A stretch of 64,000 nt of DNA, taken from contig NZ_OZ242038.1 of NCBI RefSeq assembly GCF_965205175.1, positions 2,356,001 through 2,420,000 on the forward strand. Reading direction: 5' to 3'. Origin of the DNA: Poriferisodalis sp965205175. GTDB lineage: Bacteria; Actinomycetota; Acidimicrobiia; Acidimicrobiales; Poriferisodalaceae. This document shows positions 40,741 through 50,282 of the stretch, piece by piece; the stretch's first letter is position 1; the number at the start of each line of letters is the position of its first letter. The translations under genes and the position numbers were made by a program. The notes beneath the pieces are model-generated. The model did no database searches and was not told where the DNA came from. It saw only the letters and a program-made list of their open reading frames with translations.

Positions 40741-41640
40741 TCATGACGTGGCTCCGGCCAGGAACGCCAGCAGACCCCGCGCTGCGTGCATCCGGTTCTC
40801 GGCCTGTTGCCACACCCGGCTGGCCGGGCCGTCGATGACCTCGGCGGCCACTTCCTGGCCTCGACGGGCCGGCAAGCAGTGCAGGAACACTGCACCGTCG
40901 GCGGCCTGCGACATGAGCTCAGCGGTGACCTGGTAAGCGCCGAACGCAGCGATGCGATCTGCCTGCTCGTCCTCTTGGCCCATGGAGGTCCACACGTCGG
41001 TACACACGACCGCAGCGCCCTCGACTGCCTCGGTCGGGTCGTCGGTGACGGTACACCGGCCTCCGACTGCGTCGAGCTGCGCCAGGGTCGCAGCAGCGGG
41101 TGCGTAACTGGTCGGCACCGCCAGCGCGCTCTCGATGCCCAGCATGGCGCAGCCGACCGCCAGGGAACGCCACACGTTGTTGGCATCGCCGACGAACGCC
41201 ACTCGCTCGGTGTGCTCGAACCCCACGCACTGCGCAATGGTGAGCAAGTCCGCCAGCGCCTGGGTGGGATGGGCCTGGTCGGACAACAGGTTCACCACCG
41301 GCACAGCATTGCAGGCCGCCATCCGTTCGAGCTGAGCGTGACCGAAGACACGCGCCGCCACGATCTCGTGGTAGCAGGCCAGCGTTCGCACAATGTCCTC
41401 GGCGGACTCGCGCGTGTCCATCCCGACCTCTTCGGGCCGGATGTAGACGGGGTGTCCGCCGAGCTGCGTGACGGCCAGTTCCATGGCGTTGCGCGTGCGG
41501 TTCGAGGCCTTCTCGAACATCAAGGCGACGCCTCGCCCCCCCAGCACCGCAGACGCGTCCGCAGCGGGACGCAATGAGGCGTCCAGCACCCAGATCAGTT
41601 CGTCGCGCGAGAGATCGTCGACGTCGAGGAAGTGCCGCAT
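40741..41640 (-). CDS. argF: ornithine carbamoyltransferase
   Basis: Ornithine plus carbamoyl phosphate to citrulline. The carbamoyl-phosphate loop is EKASNRTRNAME (SNRTR for the usual STRTR), followed by DQAHPTQALADLLTI and the ornithine loop HCLPARRGQEV. At 299 residues it is complete. Its ATG shares one base with the argD stop (TGATG). Position in the arg cluster supports the anabolic enzyme. Confidence 0.95.
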   Translation of the reverse strand: MRHFLDVDDLSRDELIWVLDASLRPAADASAVLGGRGVALMFEKASNRTRNAMELAVTQLGGHPVYIRPEEVGMDTRESAEDIVRTLACYHEIVAARVFGHAQLERMAACNAVPVVNLLSDQAHPTQALADLLTIAQCVGFEHTERVAFVGDANNVWRSLAVGCAMLGIESALAVPTSYAPAAATLAQLDAVGGRCTVTDDPTEAVEGAAVVCTDVWTSMGQEDEQADRIAAFGAYQVTAELMSQAADGAVFLHCLPARRGQEVAAEVIDGPASRVWQQAENRMHAARGLLAFLAGATS

Positions 41641-42962
41641 CAGCCCGGCTGCCCAGTATCGGCAGGCCCAGTACCAGCGGACCCAGCATCGGCAGGCCCG
41701 CGACCGTCGAGCACGCTCGCGAAGATCGCCAGGCCTTCGTCGATCTCTTCGTTCGACACCACCAGCGGCGGTGTGAAGCGCACGGCGGTCGGAGTGACCC
41801 CGTTGACCACCAGACCAGCCGCCAGGCACTCAGCAGCAACCTCAGGGCCGCTGCGACCGAGAGCGCCGGCATCCAGCTCGGCCGCAATGAGCAGGCCGAG
41901 CCCGCGGGTGTCGACCACTCCCTCGACGCCCATGAGCTGGCCGGCCAGCTCCTCGCCGCGGGCTGCTGCCACGGCCGGCGCATCGATGGCTTCCATCGTG
42001 CGCAGCACCGCACGGGCCGCGCTCGCTGCCAGCGGCTGCCCGCCGAAGGTGGTGGCATGGTCGCCCGGCCGGAACGCGCTCGCAACCTCGCGGCGAGCCC
42101 ACACGGCGCCAATCGGCACGCCGTTGCCGAGCGCCTTGGCCATCGTCACGATGTCCGGACGCGCCGCGCCGGTCGGCCCGCCGGACGGCTCGAAGTGGTG
42201 GTGCCAAGCGAACCACCGGCCTGTGCGCGCCAGCCCGGTCTGGACCTCGTCGATGATCAGCAGCAGCTCACGTTCGTCGCAGATGCGGCGAACGTTGCGC
42301 AGGTAGGCGCTGTCGGCCACGTTGACGCCGCCCTCGGCCTGCACGACTTCGAGCAGCACGGCACAGCAGCTGGGATCCAGCGCAGCTTCCAAGGCGTCTG
42401 CGTCGTTGTAGGGCACGTGGCGAAAGCCGGGCGGCAGCGGCTGGAACGTCTCGTGTTTCTCCGGCTGACCGGTGGCGTGCAGCGTCGCGAGCGTGCGCCC
42501 GTGGAACGACCGCAGCGCGCTGACCACGACATGGCGACCTCGGCCTCCGAACTTGCGGGCCAGCTTGATCGCGGCTTCGAGCGACTCGGCGCCGCTGTTG
42601 GCGAAGAACACTTGGCCGCCGCCGCCCTGCAGGCGGTCGATGACCTGGGCGACCTCGAGCTGCGGCTCGGTGCCGAACAGATTGGAGACGTGCAAGAGCG
42701 TGCGTGCCTGCTCGCTGAGCGCTTCGGCGACTGCGGGGTGGGCGTGCCCGAGCGAGGTGACGGCCAGCCCGGCCAAGAAGTCCAGGTAGCGCTTGCCGCT
42801 GCGGTCGTAGAGCTCGCAGCCGCTCCCCCGCACGAACTGCACGGTCGGCGGCGCATAGGTGGGCATCAGCGGGCTGTCGTGGAGGTCTGGGTCGCGGGTC
42901 ATGTGGTCCTGGCCTTGTGGTGCTGGCTGCGTTGGTCGTTGGTGAACTTCGTCGTTCGTCAC
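41640..42962 (-). CDS. argD: acetylornithine aminotransferase
   Basis: PLP-dependent transaminase, N-acetylglutamate semialdehyde to N-acetylornithine. ANSGAESLEAAIKLARK, the aspartate in LLIIDEVQTGLARTG and the PLP lysine in TMAKALGNGVPIGAV are visible. GTG 42962 overlaps the argB stop (GTGA), confirming the start. The C-terminal 18 residues are a repeat-derived tail (GPADAGSAGTGPADTG). At 440 residues it is slightly long. Confidence 0.95.
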   Translation of the reverse strand: MTNDEVHQRPTQPAPQGQDHMTRDPDLHDSPLMPTYAPPTVQFVRGSGCELYDRSGKRYLDFLAGLAVTSLGHAHPAVAEALSEQARTLLHVSNLFGTEPQLEVAQVIDRLQGGGGQVFFANSGAESLEAAIKLARKFGGRGRHVVVSALRSFHGRTLATLHATGQPEKHETFQPLPPGFRHVPYNDADALEAALDPSCCAVLLEVVQAEGGVNVADSAYLRNVRRICDERELLLIIDEVQTGLARTGRWFAWHHHFEPSGGPTGAARPDIVTMAKALGNGVPIGAVWARREVASAFRPGDHATTFGGQPLAASAARAVLRTMEAIDAPAVAAARGEELAGQLMGVEGVVDTRGLGLLIAAELDAGALGRSGPEVAAECLAAGLVVNGVTPTAVRFTPPLVVSNEEIDEGLAIFASVLDGRGPADAGSAGTGPADTGQPG

Positions 42963-43924
42963 GGGGAGTTCAGCTGGTGGCCGCGGCGGCCGGCAGGCCG
43001 ATCGGCGGTGATCATGGTGCCGACTCCTTCGTCGGTGAACAGCTCGGCGAGCACCACGTGGCGCACGCGGCCGTCGAGCAGGTGCGCGCTGTTGACGCCG
43101 CCGCGCACGGCGCTGATGCAGGCTTCGATCTTGGGGATCATCCCGCCGGCGACGCGCCCGGTGCGCAGTCGAGCAGCAAGCGAGTCTGCCGTCGTCCGCC
43201 GCACGAGCGAGCCCGGATCGTCGACGTCGTCGAGCAGCCCGGCGACATCGGTCAGGTACACGACCTTCTCTGCTTCCAGCGCGGAGGCCACCGCTCCGGC
43301 GACGGTATCCGCATTGATGTTGTACGCCTGACCCTTGGTGTCCGCGCCGATGGTGGAGATCACCGGGATCAAGCCTTCGGCGAGGAGACGCTCCAGCAAG
43401 TCGGTGTTGACGTCGGTCACCTCGCCCACGAATCCCAGCTCGGGGTTCCGGGCAGTGGCGGTGATGACCCGGCCGTCCTCGCCCGAGATGCCCACAGCCA
43501 GCGGGCCGTGTACGTTGATGGCGCCGACGATGTCGCGGTTGACCTTGCCGACGAGCACCATGCGAGCGATGTCCAGCGTCTCCGCATCGGTGACTCTCAG
43601 CCCGTCCCGGAACTCCGACGTCTTGCCGAGTCGCGCCATGAGCTCGCCGATCTGAGGTCCGCCGCCGTGTACCACCACCGGCGCCAAGCCGATCTGGCGC
43701 AGCAGCACCATGTCGGCGGCGAAGCCGTCGGTCAGCGCTGCATCGACCATGGCGCTGCCGCCGAACTTGACCACCATCACCTTGCCTCGCCAGCGGCTGA
43801 TGTAGGGCAGCATCTCCACGAGCAGCTCGGCGCGTTCGGAGGCCGCGGGGCGCGGTTCGCCGATGCCGGCAGCGGCACCACCAGCCGCCGGCCCCTGGCC
43901 ACGACGGTCGTCGCCGGCGTTCAC
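42959..43924 (-). CDS. argB: acetylglutamate kinase
   Basis: Phosphorylates N-acetylglutamate, usually the arginine-feedback-controlled step. VVKFGGSAM, VVHGGGPQIGELM, SGEDGRVITA and NINADTVAGAVASAL are family motifs. The start is GTG 43924, overlapping the argC stop as GTGA; it adds a 30-residue Gly/Ala-rich leader before the conserved ERAELLVEMLPYI. In most actinobacteria argJ lies between argC and argB; here the genes abut directly, so argJ is absent from the locus. Confidence 0.94.
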   Translation of the reverse strand: MNAGDDRRGQGPAAGGAAAGIGEPRPAASERAELLVEMLPYISRWRGKVMVVKFGGSAMVDAALTDGFAADMVLLRQIGLAPVVVHGGGPQIGELMARLGKTSEFRDGLRVTDAETLDIARMVLVGKVNRDIVGAINVHGPLAVGISGEDGRVITATARNPELGFVGEVTDVNTDLLERLLAEGLIPVISTIGADTKGQAYNINADTVAGAVASALEAEKVVYLTDVAGLLDDVDDPGSLVRRTTADSLAARLRTGRVAGGMIPKIEACISAVRGGVNSAHLLDGRVRHVVLAELFTDEGVGTMITADRPAGRRGHQLNSP

Positions 43925-45030
43925 GGCATCAACCCGGTCGTCGGCAAGCCTGCTGTTTCCGGCAGCCCGAGCGCGAGGTTGGCGCACTGCACTGCTGCGC
44001 CGGAGGCACCTTTGACCAGGTTGTCGATGGCGCTGAGCACCACCAGCCAGCCGGTGCGGCTGTCCACCCGTGCGCTCAGATGGCACGTGTTCGCACCGAG
44101 CGTGGCCTTGGTGTGTGGGGCGTCGCAATGCACGACCACGAAGGGCTCGTCCGCGTAGAAGGCGCTCAGCACGTCGAGCGCCTCCTCGGTGGTCAGCTCC
44201 CCGGCCGGCCTCGCGTAACACGTCGCCAGAATGCCGCGCACCATCGGCGCCAGATGCGGGGTGAACAGCACTTCGCACCCGGTGGCTTGCTCGATCTCGG
44301 GCGTGTGGCGATGGTCCAGCAGGCCGTAGGCCACGAAGTCCTCGTCGACCGCGGAGAACGTCGTAGCGGGCTTGGGCCCGCGGCCCGCGCCGCTGACACC
44401 CGACGCCGCATCGACGACCACACCCTCGGTCGAGATGTGCCCGTTGCGGGCGAACGGCGCCAGCGCCAGCGCAGCCGCAGTGGGGTAGCAGCCGGGCACG
44501 GCGATGCCCGCGGCGCCGCGCAGTGCTGCACGTCCGAGCTCGGGAAGCCCGTAGGGCAGCTCGCCCAGCAGCTCCGGCATCGGATGCTGCGCGCCGTACC
44601 ACTTCGGGTACGCCTCCGCGTCCAGCAGCCGAAAGTCCGAGCCAAGATCGACCACGCAGCCCACCCGCCGGTACAGATCGGCCACGACGGGGGCGCTGGC
44701 CATGTGCGGCAGCCCCAGGAACACCACGTCGAGCCCGACGAACTCGCCAGGGTCATAGGTGCTGTAGCGCAGGCTGCCGTAGTCGGCGGCCAGGCTGGGA
44801 TACAGGTCGCGCACCGCCGTTCCCGCTTGCGTGTCGCCAGCAATGGCCACCACGTCAAAGAACGGATGCCCCGCCATCAGCCGCATTAGCTCCGAGCCGG
44901 TGTAGCCGGATGCGCCCACGATGCCCACGCGAACAGACGAACCCGCGCTGTCGGACGATGCAGGTTTCGCTGCATCGGTCGTCGCGCTGGTCGTCGCGCT
45001 GTTGTGCTTCAGGCTGGGCTGTGGGTCCAT
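43921..45030 (-). CDS. argC: N-acetyl-gamma-glutamyl-phosphate reductase
   Basis: NADPH-dependent reduction of N-acetylglutamyl phosphate. VGIVGASGYTGSELMRLM is the NADP-binding motif, and the catalytic Cys sits in AVPGCYPTAAALAL. HRHTPEIEQATG is a further block. Residues 1-33 are a Ser/Thr/Ala tail not part of the enzyme. ATG at 45030 leads the cluster. Likely regulated by ArgR at the boxes near 45206-45230. Confidence 0.95.
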   Translation of the reverse strand: MDPQPSLKHNSATTSATTDAAKPASSDSAGSSVRVGIVGASGYTGSELMRLMAGHPFFDVVAIAGDTQAGTAVRDLYPSLAADYGSLRYSTYDPGEFVGLDVVFLGLPHMASAPVVADLYRRVGCVVDLGSDFRLLDAEAYPKWYGAQHPMPELLGELPYGLPELGRAALRGAAGIAVPGCYPTAAALALAPFARNGHISTEGVVVDAASGVSGAGRGPKPATTFSAVDEDFVAYGLLDHRHTPEIEQATGCEVLFTPHLAPMVRGILATCYARPAGELTTEEALDVLSAFYADEPFVVVHCDAPHTKATLGANTCHLSARVDSRTGWLVVLSAIDNLVKGASGAAVQCANLALGLPETAGLPTTGLMP

Positions 45031-45441
45031 GGCGTGGCGTCCGGCTCCCTCGTCGTCGGTTCGGCTGTTGTCGGCTCAGTTGTCGAAGCTCGGTTGTGAA
45101 GTCTCGCGTCGGGCACTGCGGTCAGGTCTGCGAGTGACTGTCGCTGGTGACTTCGCTGCCAGTCGCTGCAAGCCTCGGTCACGATACCAAGAGTTCGCAT
45201 GTGGATTGCACCAATTTGCAAGCTTATTCACTAAGGCCCTGGATGCACTCGGGCACGTCTCGGCACCGGCACAGTCTTGTGGCCTTTGGGCGCATCGCCG
45301 CTACACTGCGCACGCTCTCAGGGCCAACGACGTCCCTGCAACCACCGAGAACCACCGATCTGAGAACCGCTGAGTCCCTGCTCGGGCACTCATCACGGGC
45401 ACTCATCACAGGAATTGACTCATCTCACCGGGACGTCGCCC
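45031..45441. other. divergent intergenic region argC/gltB
   Basis: About 410 bp, AT-richer than its surroundings in the middle (45200-45235). It holds the candidate ARG boxes and presumably the promoters for argC (minus) and gltB (plus). TACACT at 45302-45307 is a weak -10 candidate for gltB. No credible gene. Confidence 0.6.
45206..45230. promoter_or_regulatory. candidate ARG boxes for ArgR
   Basis: TTGCA (45206-45210) and TGCAA (45217-45221) form an inverted repeat with a 6-bp spacer. Overlapping it, TTGCA-AGCTT-ATTCA (45216-45230) resembles the ARG-box pattern TTGCAT-N-TATTCA. The site is about 180-200 bp before argC, whose cluster encodes ArgR. Binding is inferred only. Confidence 0.45.
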
Positions 45442-48400
45442 ATGCCGGCCACTGAGACTGCCAATGCACACGCTGCACCATGTGCGTCCGGCCGTCCAGA
45501 CGTCCGCACTGGTGGTTCTGCCGACGCCTGTGCCGACCCCTCGGCCGGCATCAGCACCAGCCCGTGTGACGGGCCGCCGCCGGCCCAAGGCCTCTATGAC
45601 CCGGCGTTCGAGCACGACGCATGCGGCGTCGGCTTCGTCGCGGACATGTCCGGAGTGCCCAGCCGTGCCGTGGTCGACCAAGCGCTGCAGTGCCTGATCA
45701 ATCTGGACCATCGCAGCGCCACCGGTGCCGAGGCCAACGTCGGCGACGGCATCGGCATGACGATCTGCGTGCCGGACCGGTTCCTGCGCGAGGTCTGCGC
45801 ATTCGAGCTTCCGCCCGTCGGCCAGTACGCAGTCGGCATTGCCTTCTTGCCGCGCGAGGATCCCGACGGCGCAGCCGCCTCCATCGAAGCGATCATGGGC
45901 GAGGAGCAGCTCGAGGTGCTCGGCTGGCGTGAGGTGCCGACCGATCCGTCATCGCTCGGCTCGTTCGCGACCGACCCCATGCCGCTGTTCCGCATGCTGT
46001 TCGTGGCAGCGCCCGCGCATGAACGCCCCGGGGCGCCGGGCAGGCCGGCAGGACTGACAACGCTGGACTTGGAACGACGGGTCTATGTGGCCCGCAAGCG
46101 CACGGAGCGCGAGCTGCAACCCGCTCCCTACTTCCCGTCGCTGTCGTGCCGAACGCTCGTCTACAAGGGAATGCTGACCTGCAGGCAGTTCGCGGAGTTC
46201 TACCCCGACCTGGTGGATGCCCGCTTGGCCTCCACGCTGGCCGTGGTGCATTCTCGCTTCAGCACCAACACTTTTCCGTCGTGGCCGCTCGCGCATCCCT
46301 ATCGCATGCTCGCACACAACGGCGAGATCAACACCGTGATGGGCAACCGCAACTGGATGCGTGCGAGAGAGGGCACGCTGTCCAGCCCGCTGTTTCGCGA
46401 CCCTGACGGGACGAACCGACTGGAGCGCACCTTCCCGGTGTGTACGCCGGGCGCGTCGGACACCGCCAGCTTCGACGAAGTGCTCGAGCTGCTCCATCTC
46501 GGCGGCCGAAGCCTGCCCCACGCCGTGCTGATGATGATCCCCGAAGCCTGGGAGAACCACGCGCGCATGCCTCAGGACAAGCGCGACTTCTACGAATTCC
46601 ACGCCTCGTTGATGGAGCCGTGGGACGGGCCGGCCAGCATCGCCTTCACCGACGGCACCGTCGTCGGCGCCGTGCTCGACCGCAACGGCCTGCGGCCGTC
46701 CCGCTACTGGGTGACCGCCGACGGACTCGTCGTGATGGCATCGGAAGTCGGCGTGGCCGACCTCGACCAGCGCCGCATCATCCGCAAGGGCCGCCTGCAG
46801 CCGGGACGCATGTTCCTAGTGGACACCTCACAGGGCCGCATTGTGGGCGACGAGGAGATCAAGCGCGATCTCCTGAACGCTGCGCCCTACGGCGACTGGC
46901 TCGCCGACGGACTCGCTCATCTGGAGGACTTGCCGCCCCGATTCAGTCTGACTCCGCAGCACTCCTCGGTGACGCTGCGGCAGCGCAAGTTCGGCTACAC
47001 CACCGAGGAGCTTCGGCTGCTCGTGGCGCCGATGGCGCGCAGCGGCACGGAGCCGATCGGGTCGATGGGCACCGACACTCCCATCGCGGTGCTGTCGCAG
47101 CGGCCGCGTCTGCTCTTCGACTACTTCAGCCAACTGTTCGCGCAGGTCACCAATCCGCCGCTGGACGCGATCCGCGAGGAGCTCGTCACCTCGACGAAGG
47201 CCAAGATCGGCCCGGAGGCAAATCTGCTGCAGCCTGGCCCGGCGTCGTGCCGGCAGGTGGTGCTCCCTTCCCCGATCCTGTCGAATGAGGACCTCGCCAA
47301 GCTCCTGTACATCGACGAGGACCGGCTCGCCACCGACGGAGCTTCCGGCGCTGCCGACGGCGGCCGGCACCAGAGCACGCCCGAGAGCGAGCACGGCGGC
47401 GAGTGGCTGTATCGGCCTTTCGCGGTGGACGGCCTCTACCCGGTGGACGAGGGCGGCGCGGGCATGGAACGAGCGCTCGCTGAGGTCTGCGAGCGGGTGG
47501 ACGAGGCCATCGCCGGCGGCGCCCGCATCATCGTCCTGTCGGACCGCTACAGCGACGAGCAGCACGCGCCGATTCCCTCGCTGCTGCTGACCGGCGCGGT
47601 ACACCACCACTTGGTGCGCAATAAGACCCGCACGATGGCAGGGCTGGTGACCGAGTGCGGCGACGCACGCGAGGTGCATCACATGGCGTTGCTGCTGGGT
47701 TACGGCGCCAGCGCCGTCAATCCGTACCTGGCGTTCGAGTCGATCGACGACATGGTGCGAAGCGGCATCATCACCGAGATCGACGAGCGCACCGCCAAAC
47801 GCAACTACATCAAGGCCTGCACCAAGGGCGTCCTGAAGGTGATGTCCAAGATGGGCATCTCCACGGTGGCCAGCTACACCGGTGCGCAGGTGTTCGAAGC
47901 CGTGGGCCTCGGAGCGGACCTCATCGACCGCTGCTTTGCCGGCACCACCTCCAAGCTCGGCGGCGTGGGCCTCGACGTGCTCGCTGCCGAGGTGGCCGCC
48001 CGCCACCGGTTCGCTCATCTCGACAATCCTGCGGAAGCCGCGCACCGCGACCTGTGGGCGGGCGGCGAGTACCAGTGGCGGCGCGAGGGCGAGTACCACC
48101 TGTTCAACCCGGAAACCGTCTACAAGCTGCAGCACTCCACACGCGCCGGCCGCTACGAGGTCTTCAAGGAGTACACGCGCCTGGTGGACGATCAGTCCGC
48201 CGAGCTGGCGACCCTGCGCGGCCTGTTCGAGCTCCGACCGGCCCCCGGCGGTCCGATCCCCATCGAGGAGGTGGAGCCGGTCTCGCGGATCGTGCAGCGA
48301 TTCTCCACCGGGGCGATGAGCTACGGATCGATCTCCGCTGAGGCGCACGAGACGCTGGCCATCGCGATGAACCGCATCGGCGGCAAGTCCAACACCGGCG

Positions 48401-50226
48401 AGGGCGGCGAGGATCCCCAGCGCTACCGGCCGGACCCCAACGGCGATCTGCGGCGCTCGGCCATCAAGCAGGTGGCGTCGGGCCGCTTCGGCGTCACCTC
48501 TGAGTATCTGGCCAACGCCGACGACCTGCAGATCAAGATGGCCCAAGGCGCCAAGCCGGGCGAGGGCGGGCAGCTGCCCGGACCGAAGGTGTGGCCGTGG
48601 ATCGCCAAGACCCGCCACTCCACGCCCGGCGTCGGGCTCATCAGCCCGCCGCCCCACCACGACATCTACTCCATCGAGGACCTCAAGCAGCTCATCCACG
48701 ATCTGAAGAACGCCAACCCCGCGGCGCGTGTACACGTGAAGCTGGTGGCCGAGGTCGGCGTCGGCACCGTCGCGGCCGGCGTGTCCAAGGCAAAGGCCGA
48801 CGTGGTGCTGATCTCCGGACACGACGGCGGCACCGGCGCGTCGCCGTTGACGTCGCTGAAGCACGCTGGGGCGCCGTGGGAGCTGGGCCTCGCGGAGACA
48901 CAGCAGACGCTGCTGCTGAACGGGCTGCGCGACCGCATCGTGGTGCAGACCGACGGGCAGATGAAGACCGGGCGCGACGTGATCGTGGCAGCGCTGCTGG
49001 GCGCCGAAGAGTTCGGATTCGCCACGGCGCCGCTGGTCGTGTCGGGCTGCATCATGATGCGCGTCTGCCATCTCGACACCTGCCCGGTGGGCGTTGCGAC
49101 ACAGAATCGCGAACTGCGCAAGCGCTTCAGCGGCCGCCCCGAGTTCGTCGTGAACTTCTTCGAGTACGTCGCCCAAGAGGTCCGCGAGCACTTGGCAGCG
49201 CTGGGCTTTCGGTCGCTGCGCGAGGCCGTGGGGCGGGTGGACCGGCTCGACGCCACCGCGGCGATCGCGCACTGGAAGGCGCACGGGCTGGATCTGTCGC
49301 CGATCCTGGCGGAGCCCGAGACGCCCTGGCCCCAGGACCGCTACTGCTCCCAGAGCCAGGATCACGGCCTGGAGCGGGCGCTGGATCAGCAGCTGATCGA
49401 GCTGGCGGCGCCCGCGCTGGAGCGGCGCGAGCCGGTGAGCGCGCAGCTGCCGATCAGCAACGTGAACCGGACCGTGGGCACCATGCTCGGCCATCGCATC
49501 ACCGCCGCCCACGGCGGCGACGGCCTGCCCGACGACACGATCGACCTGCGCTTCGTCGGGTCGGCCGGTCAGAGCTTCGGCGCCTTCGCTCCACGCGGGC
49601 TGACGATGCGGCTGTGGGGCGACGCCAACGACTATCTCGGCAAAGGGCTGTCGGGCGGGCGCCTGGTGGTGCGGCCGCCTCGGACGACGCACCCTGCATT
49701 CGTGGCAGAGGACAACGTCATCGCCGGCAACGTCATCCTGTACGGCGCGACCAGCGGCGAGGCATTCGTCCGCGGGACCGTCGGCGAGCGCTTCTGCGTG
49801 CGCAACTCCGGGGCTACTGCGGTGGTGGAGGGAGTGGGCGACCACGCGTGCGAGTACATGACCGGCGGCTTGGTGGTGGTGCTCGGCAGCGTCGGCCGCA
49901 ATTTCGGCGCCGGCATGTCGGGAGGCGTGGCGTTCGTGTACGACCCCGACGACGTCTTCTGGAGGCGCCTGAACACCGAGATGGTCGACCTGGAGCCCCA
50001 GCTGGACGACACCGATGCGCAGACGCTGCGTTCGGTGCTGCGTCGACATCTCGCGGAGACCGATTCTGCGCCGGCGCAGCGCATCCTGGGTCGCTGGCAC
50101 AGCGAGGTGCGCTGCTTCCGCAAGGTGATGCCCAAGGACTACCGCCGCGTGCTCGAGGCGCGGGCGGCCGCCGGCGAACTCGGCCAGGACCCCGACGAAG
50201 CAGTCATGGCGGCTGCGCATGGCTGA
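45442..50226 (+). CDS. gltB: glutamate synthase (NADPH), large subunit
   Basis: Transfers the amide of glutamine to 2-oxoglutarate, yielding two glutamates. The N-terminal class II amidotransferase begins after a propeptide; the nucleophile is Cys61 in FEHDACGVGFVAD (counting from ATG 45442). The synthase domain has the FMN region and the [3Fe-4S] motif CIMMRVCHLDTC (C-x5-C-x4-C). The C-terminal beta-helix domain (GLSGGRLVVRPP, GATSGEAFVRG) is complete. A TTG at 45415 gives 9 extra residues; ATG 45442 seems better. The 60-residue propeptide is longer than the E. coli one and low in conservation. At 1594 residues it is full length. Confidence 0.97.
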   Translation: MPATETANAHAAPCASGRPDVRTGGSADACADPSAGISTSPCDGPPPAQGLYDPAFEHDACGVGFVADMSGVPSRAVVDQALQCLINLDHRSATGAEANVGDGIGMTICVPDRFLREVCAFELPPVGQYAVGIAFLPREDPDGAAASIEAIMGEEQLEVLGWREVPTDPSSLGSFATDPMPLFRMLFVAAPAHERPGAPGRPAGLTTLDLERRVYVARKRTERELQPAPYFPSLSCRTLVYKGMLTCRQFAEFYPDLVDARLASTLAVVHSRFSTNTFPSWPLAHPYRMLAHNGEINTVMGNRNWMRAREGTLSSPLFRDPDGTNRLERTFPVCTPGASDTASFDEVLELLHLGGRSLPHAVLMMIPEAWENHARMPQDKRDFYEFHASLMEPWDGPASIAFTDGTVVGAVLDRNGLRPSRYWVTADGLVVMASEVGVADLDQRRIIRKGRLQPGRMFLVDTSQGRIVGDEEIKRDLLNAAPYGDWLADGLAHLEDLPPRFSLTPQHSSVTLRQRKFGYTTEELRLLVAPMARSGTEPIGSMGTDTPIAVLSQRPRLLFDYFSQLFAQVTNPPLDAIREELVTSTKAKIGPEANLLQPGPASCRQVVLPSPILSNEDLAKLLYIDEDRLATDGASGAADGGRHQSTPESEHGGEWLYRPFAVDGLYPVDEGGAGMERALAEVCERVDEAIAGGARIIVLSDRYSDEQHAPIPSLLLTGAVHHHLVRNKTRTMAGLVTECGDAREVHHMALLLGYGASAVNPYLAFESIDDMVRSGIITEIDERTAKRNYIKACTKGVLKVMSKMGISTVASYTGAQVFEAVGLGADLIDRCFAGTTSKLGGVGLDVLAAEVAARHRFAHLDNPAEAAHRDLWAGGEYQWRREGEYHLFNPETVYKLQHSTRAGRYEVFKEYTRLVDDQSAELATLRGLFELRPAPGGPIPIEEVEPVSRIVQRFSTGAMSYGSISAEAHETLAIAMNRIGGKSNTGEGGEDPQRYRPDPNGDLRRSAIKQVASGRFGVTSEYLANADDLQIKMAQGAKPGEGGQLPGPKVWPWIAKTRHSTPGVGLISPPPHHDIYSIEDLKQLIHDLKNANPAARVHVKLVAEVGVGTVAAGVSKAKADVVLISGHDGGTGASPLTSLKHAGAPWELGLAETQQTLLLNGLRDRIVVQTDGQMKTGRDVIVAALLGAEEFGFATAPLVVSGCIMMRVCHLDTCPVGVATQNRELRKRFSGRPEFVVNFFEYVAQEVREHLAALGFRSLREAVGRVDRLDATAAIAHWKAHGLDLSPILAEPETPWPQDRYCSQSQDHGLERALDQQLIELAAPALERREPVSAQLPISNVNRTVGTMLGHRITAAHGGDGLPDDTIDLRFVGSAGQSFGAFAPRGLTMRLWGDANDYLGKGLSGGRLVVRPPRTTHPAFVAEDNVIAGNVILYGATSGEAFVRGTVGERFCVRNSGATAVVEGVGDHACEYMTGGLVVVLGSVGRNFGAGMSGGVAFVYDPDDVFWRRLNTEMVDLEPQLDDTDAQTLRSVLRRHLAETDSAPAQRILGRWHSEVRCFRKVMPKDYRRVLEARAAAGELGQDPDEAVMAAAHG

Positions 50227-50282
50227 ATCGCTGATCACTCGAACGCAGCGCAGCCGCCGTTCGACCAGCGCTGGGGCTGCGC

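Noticed and set aside
46828..50238. 1136-residue open frame opposite gltB
   Set aside because: It is the reverse shadow of gltB, a clear GltB along its full length. High GC removes stops on the opposite strand.
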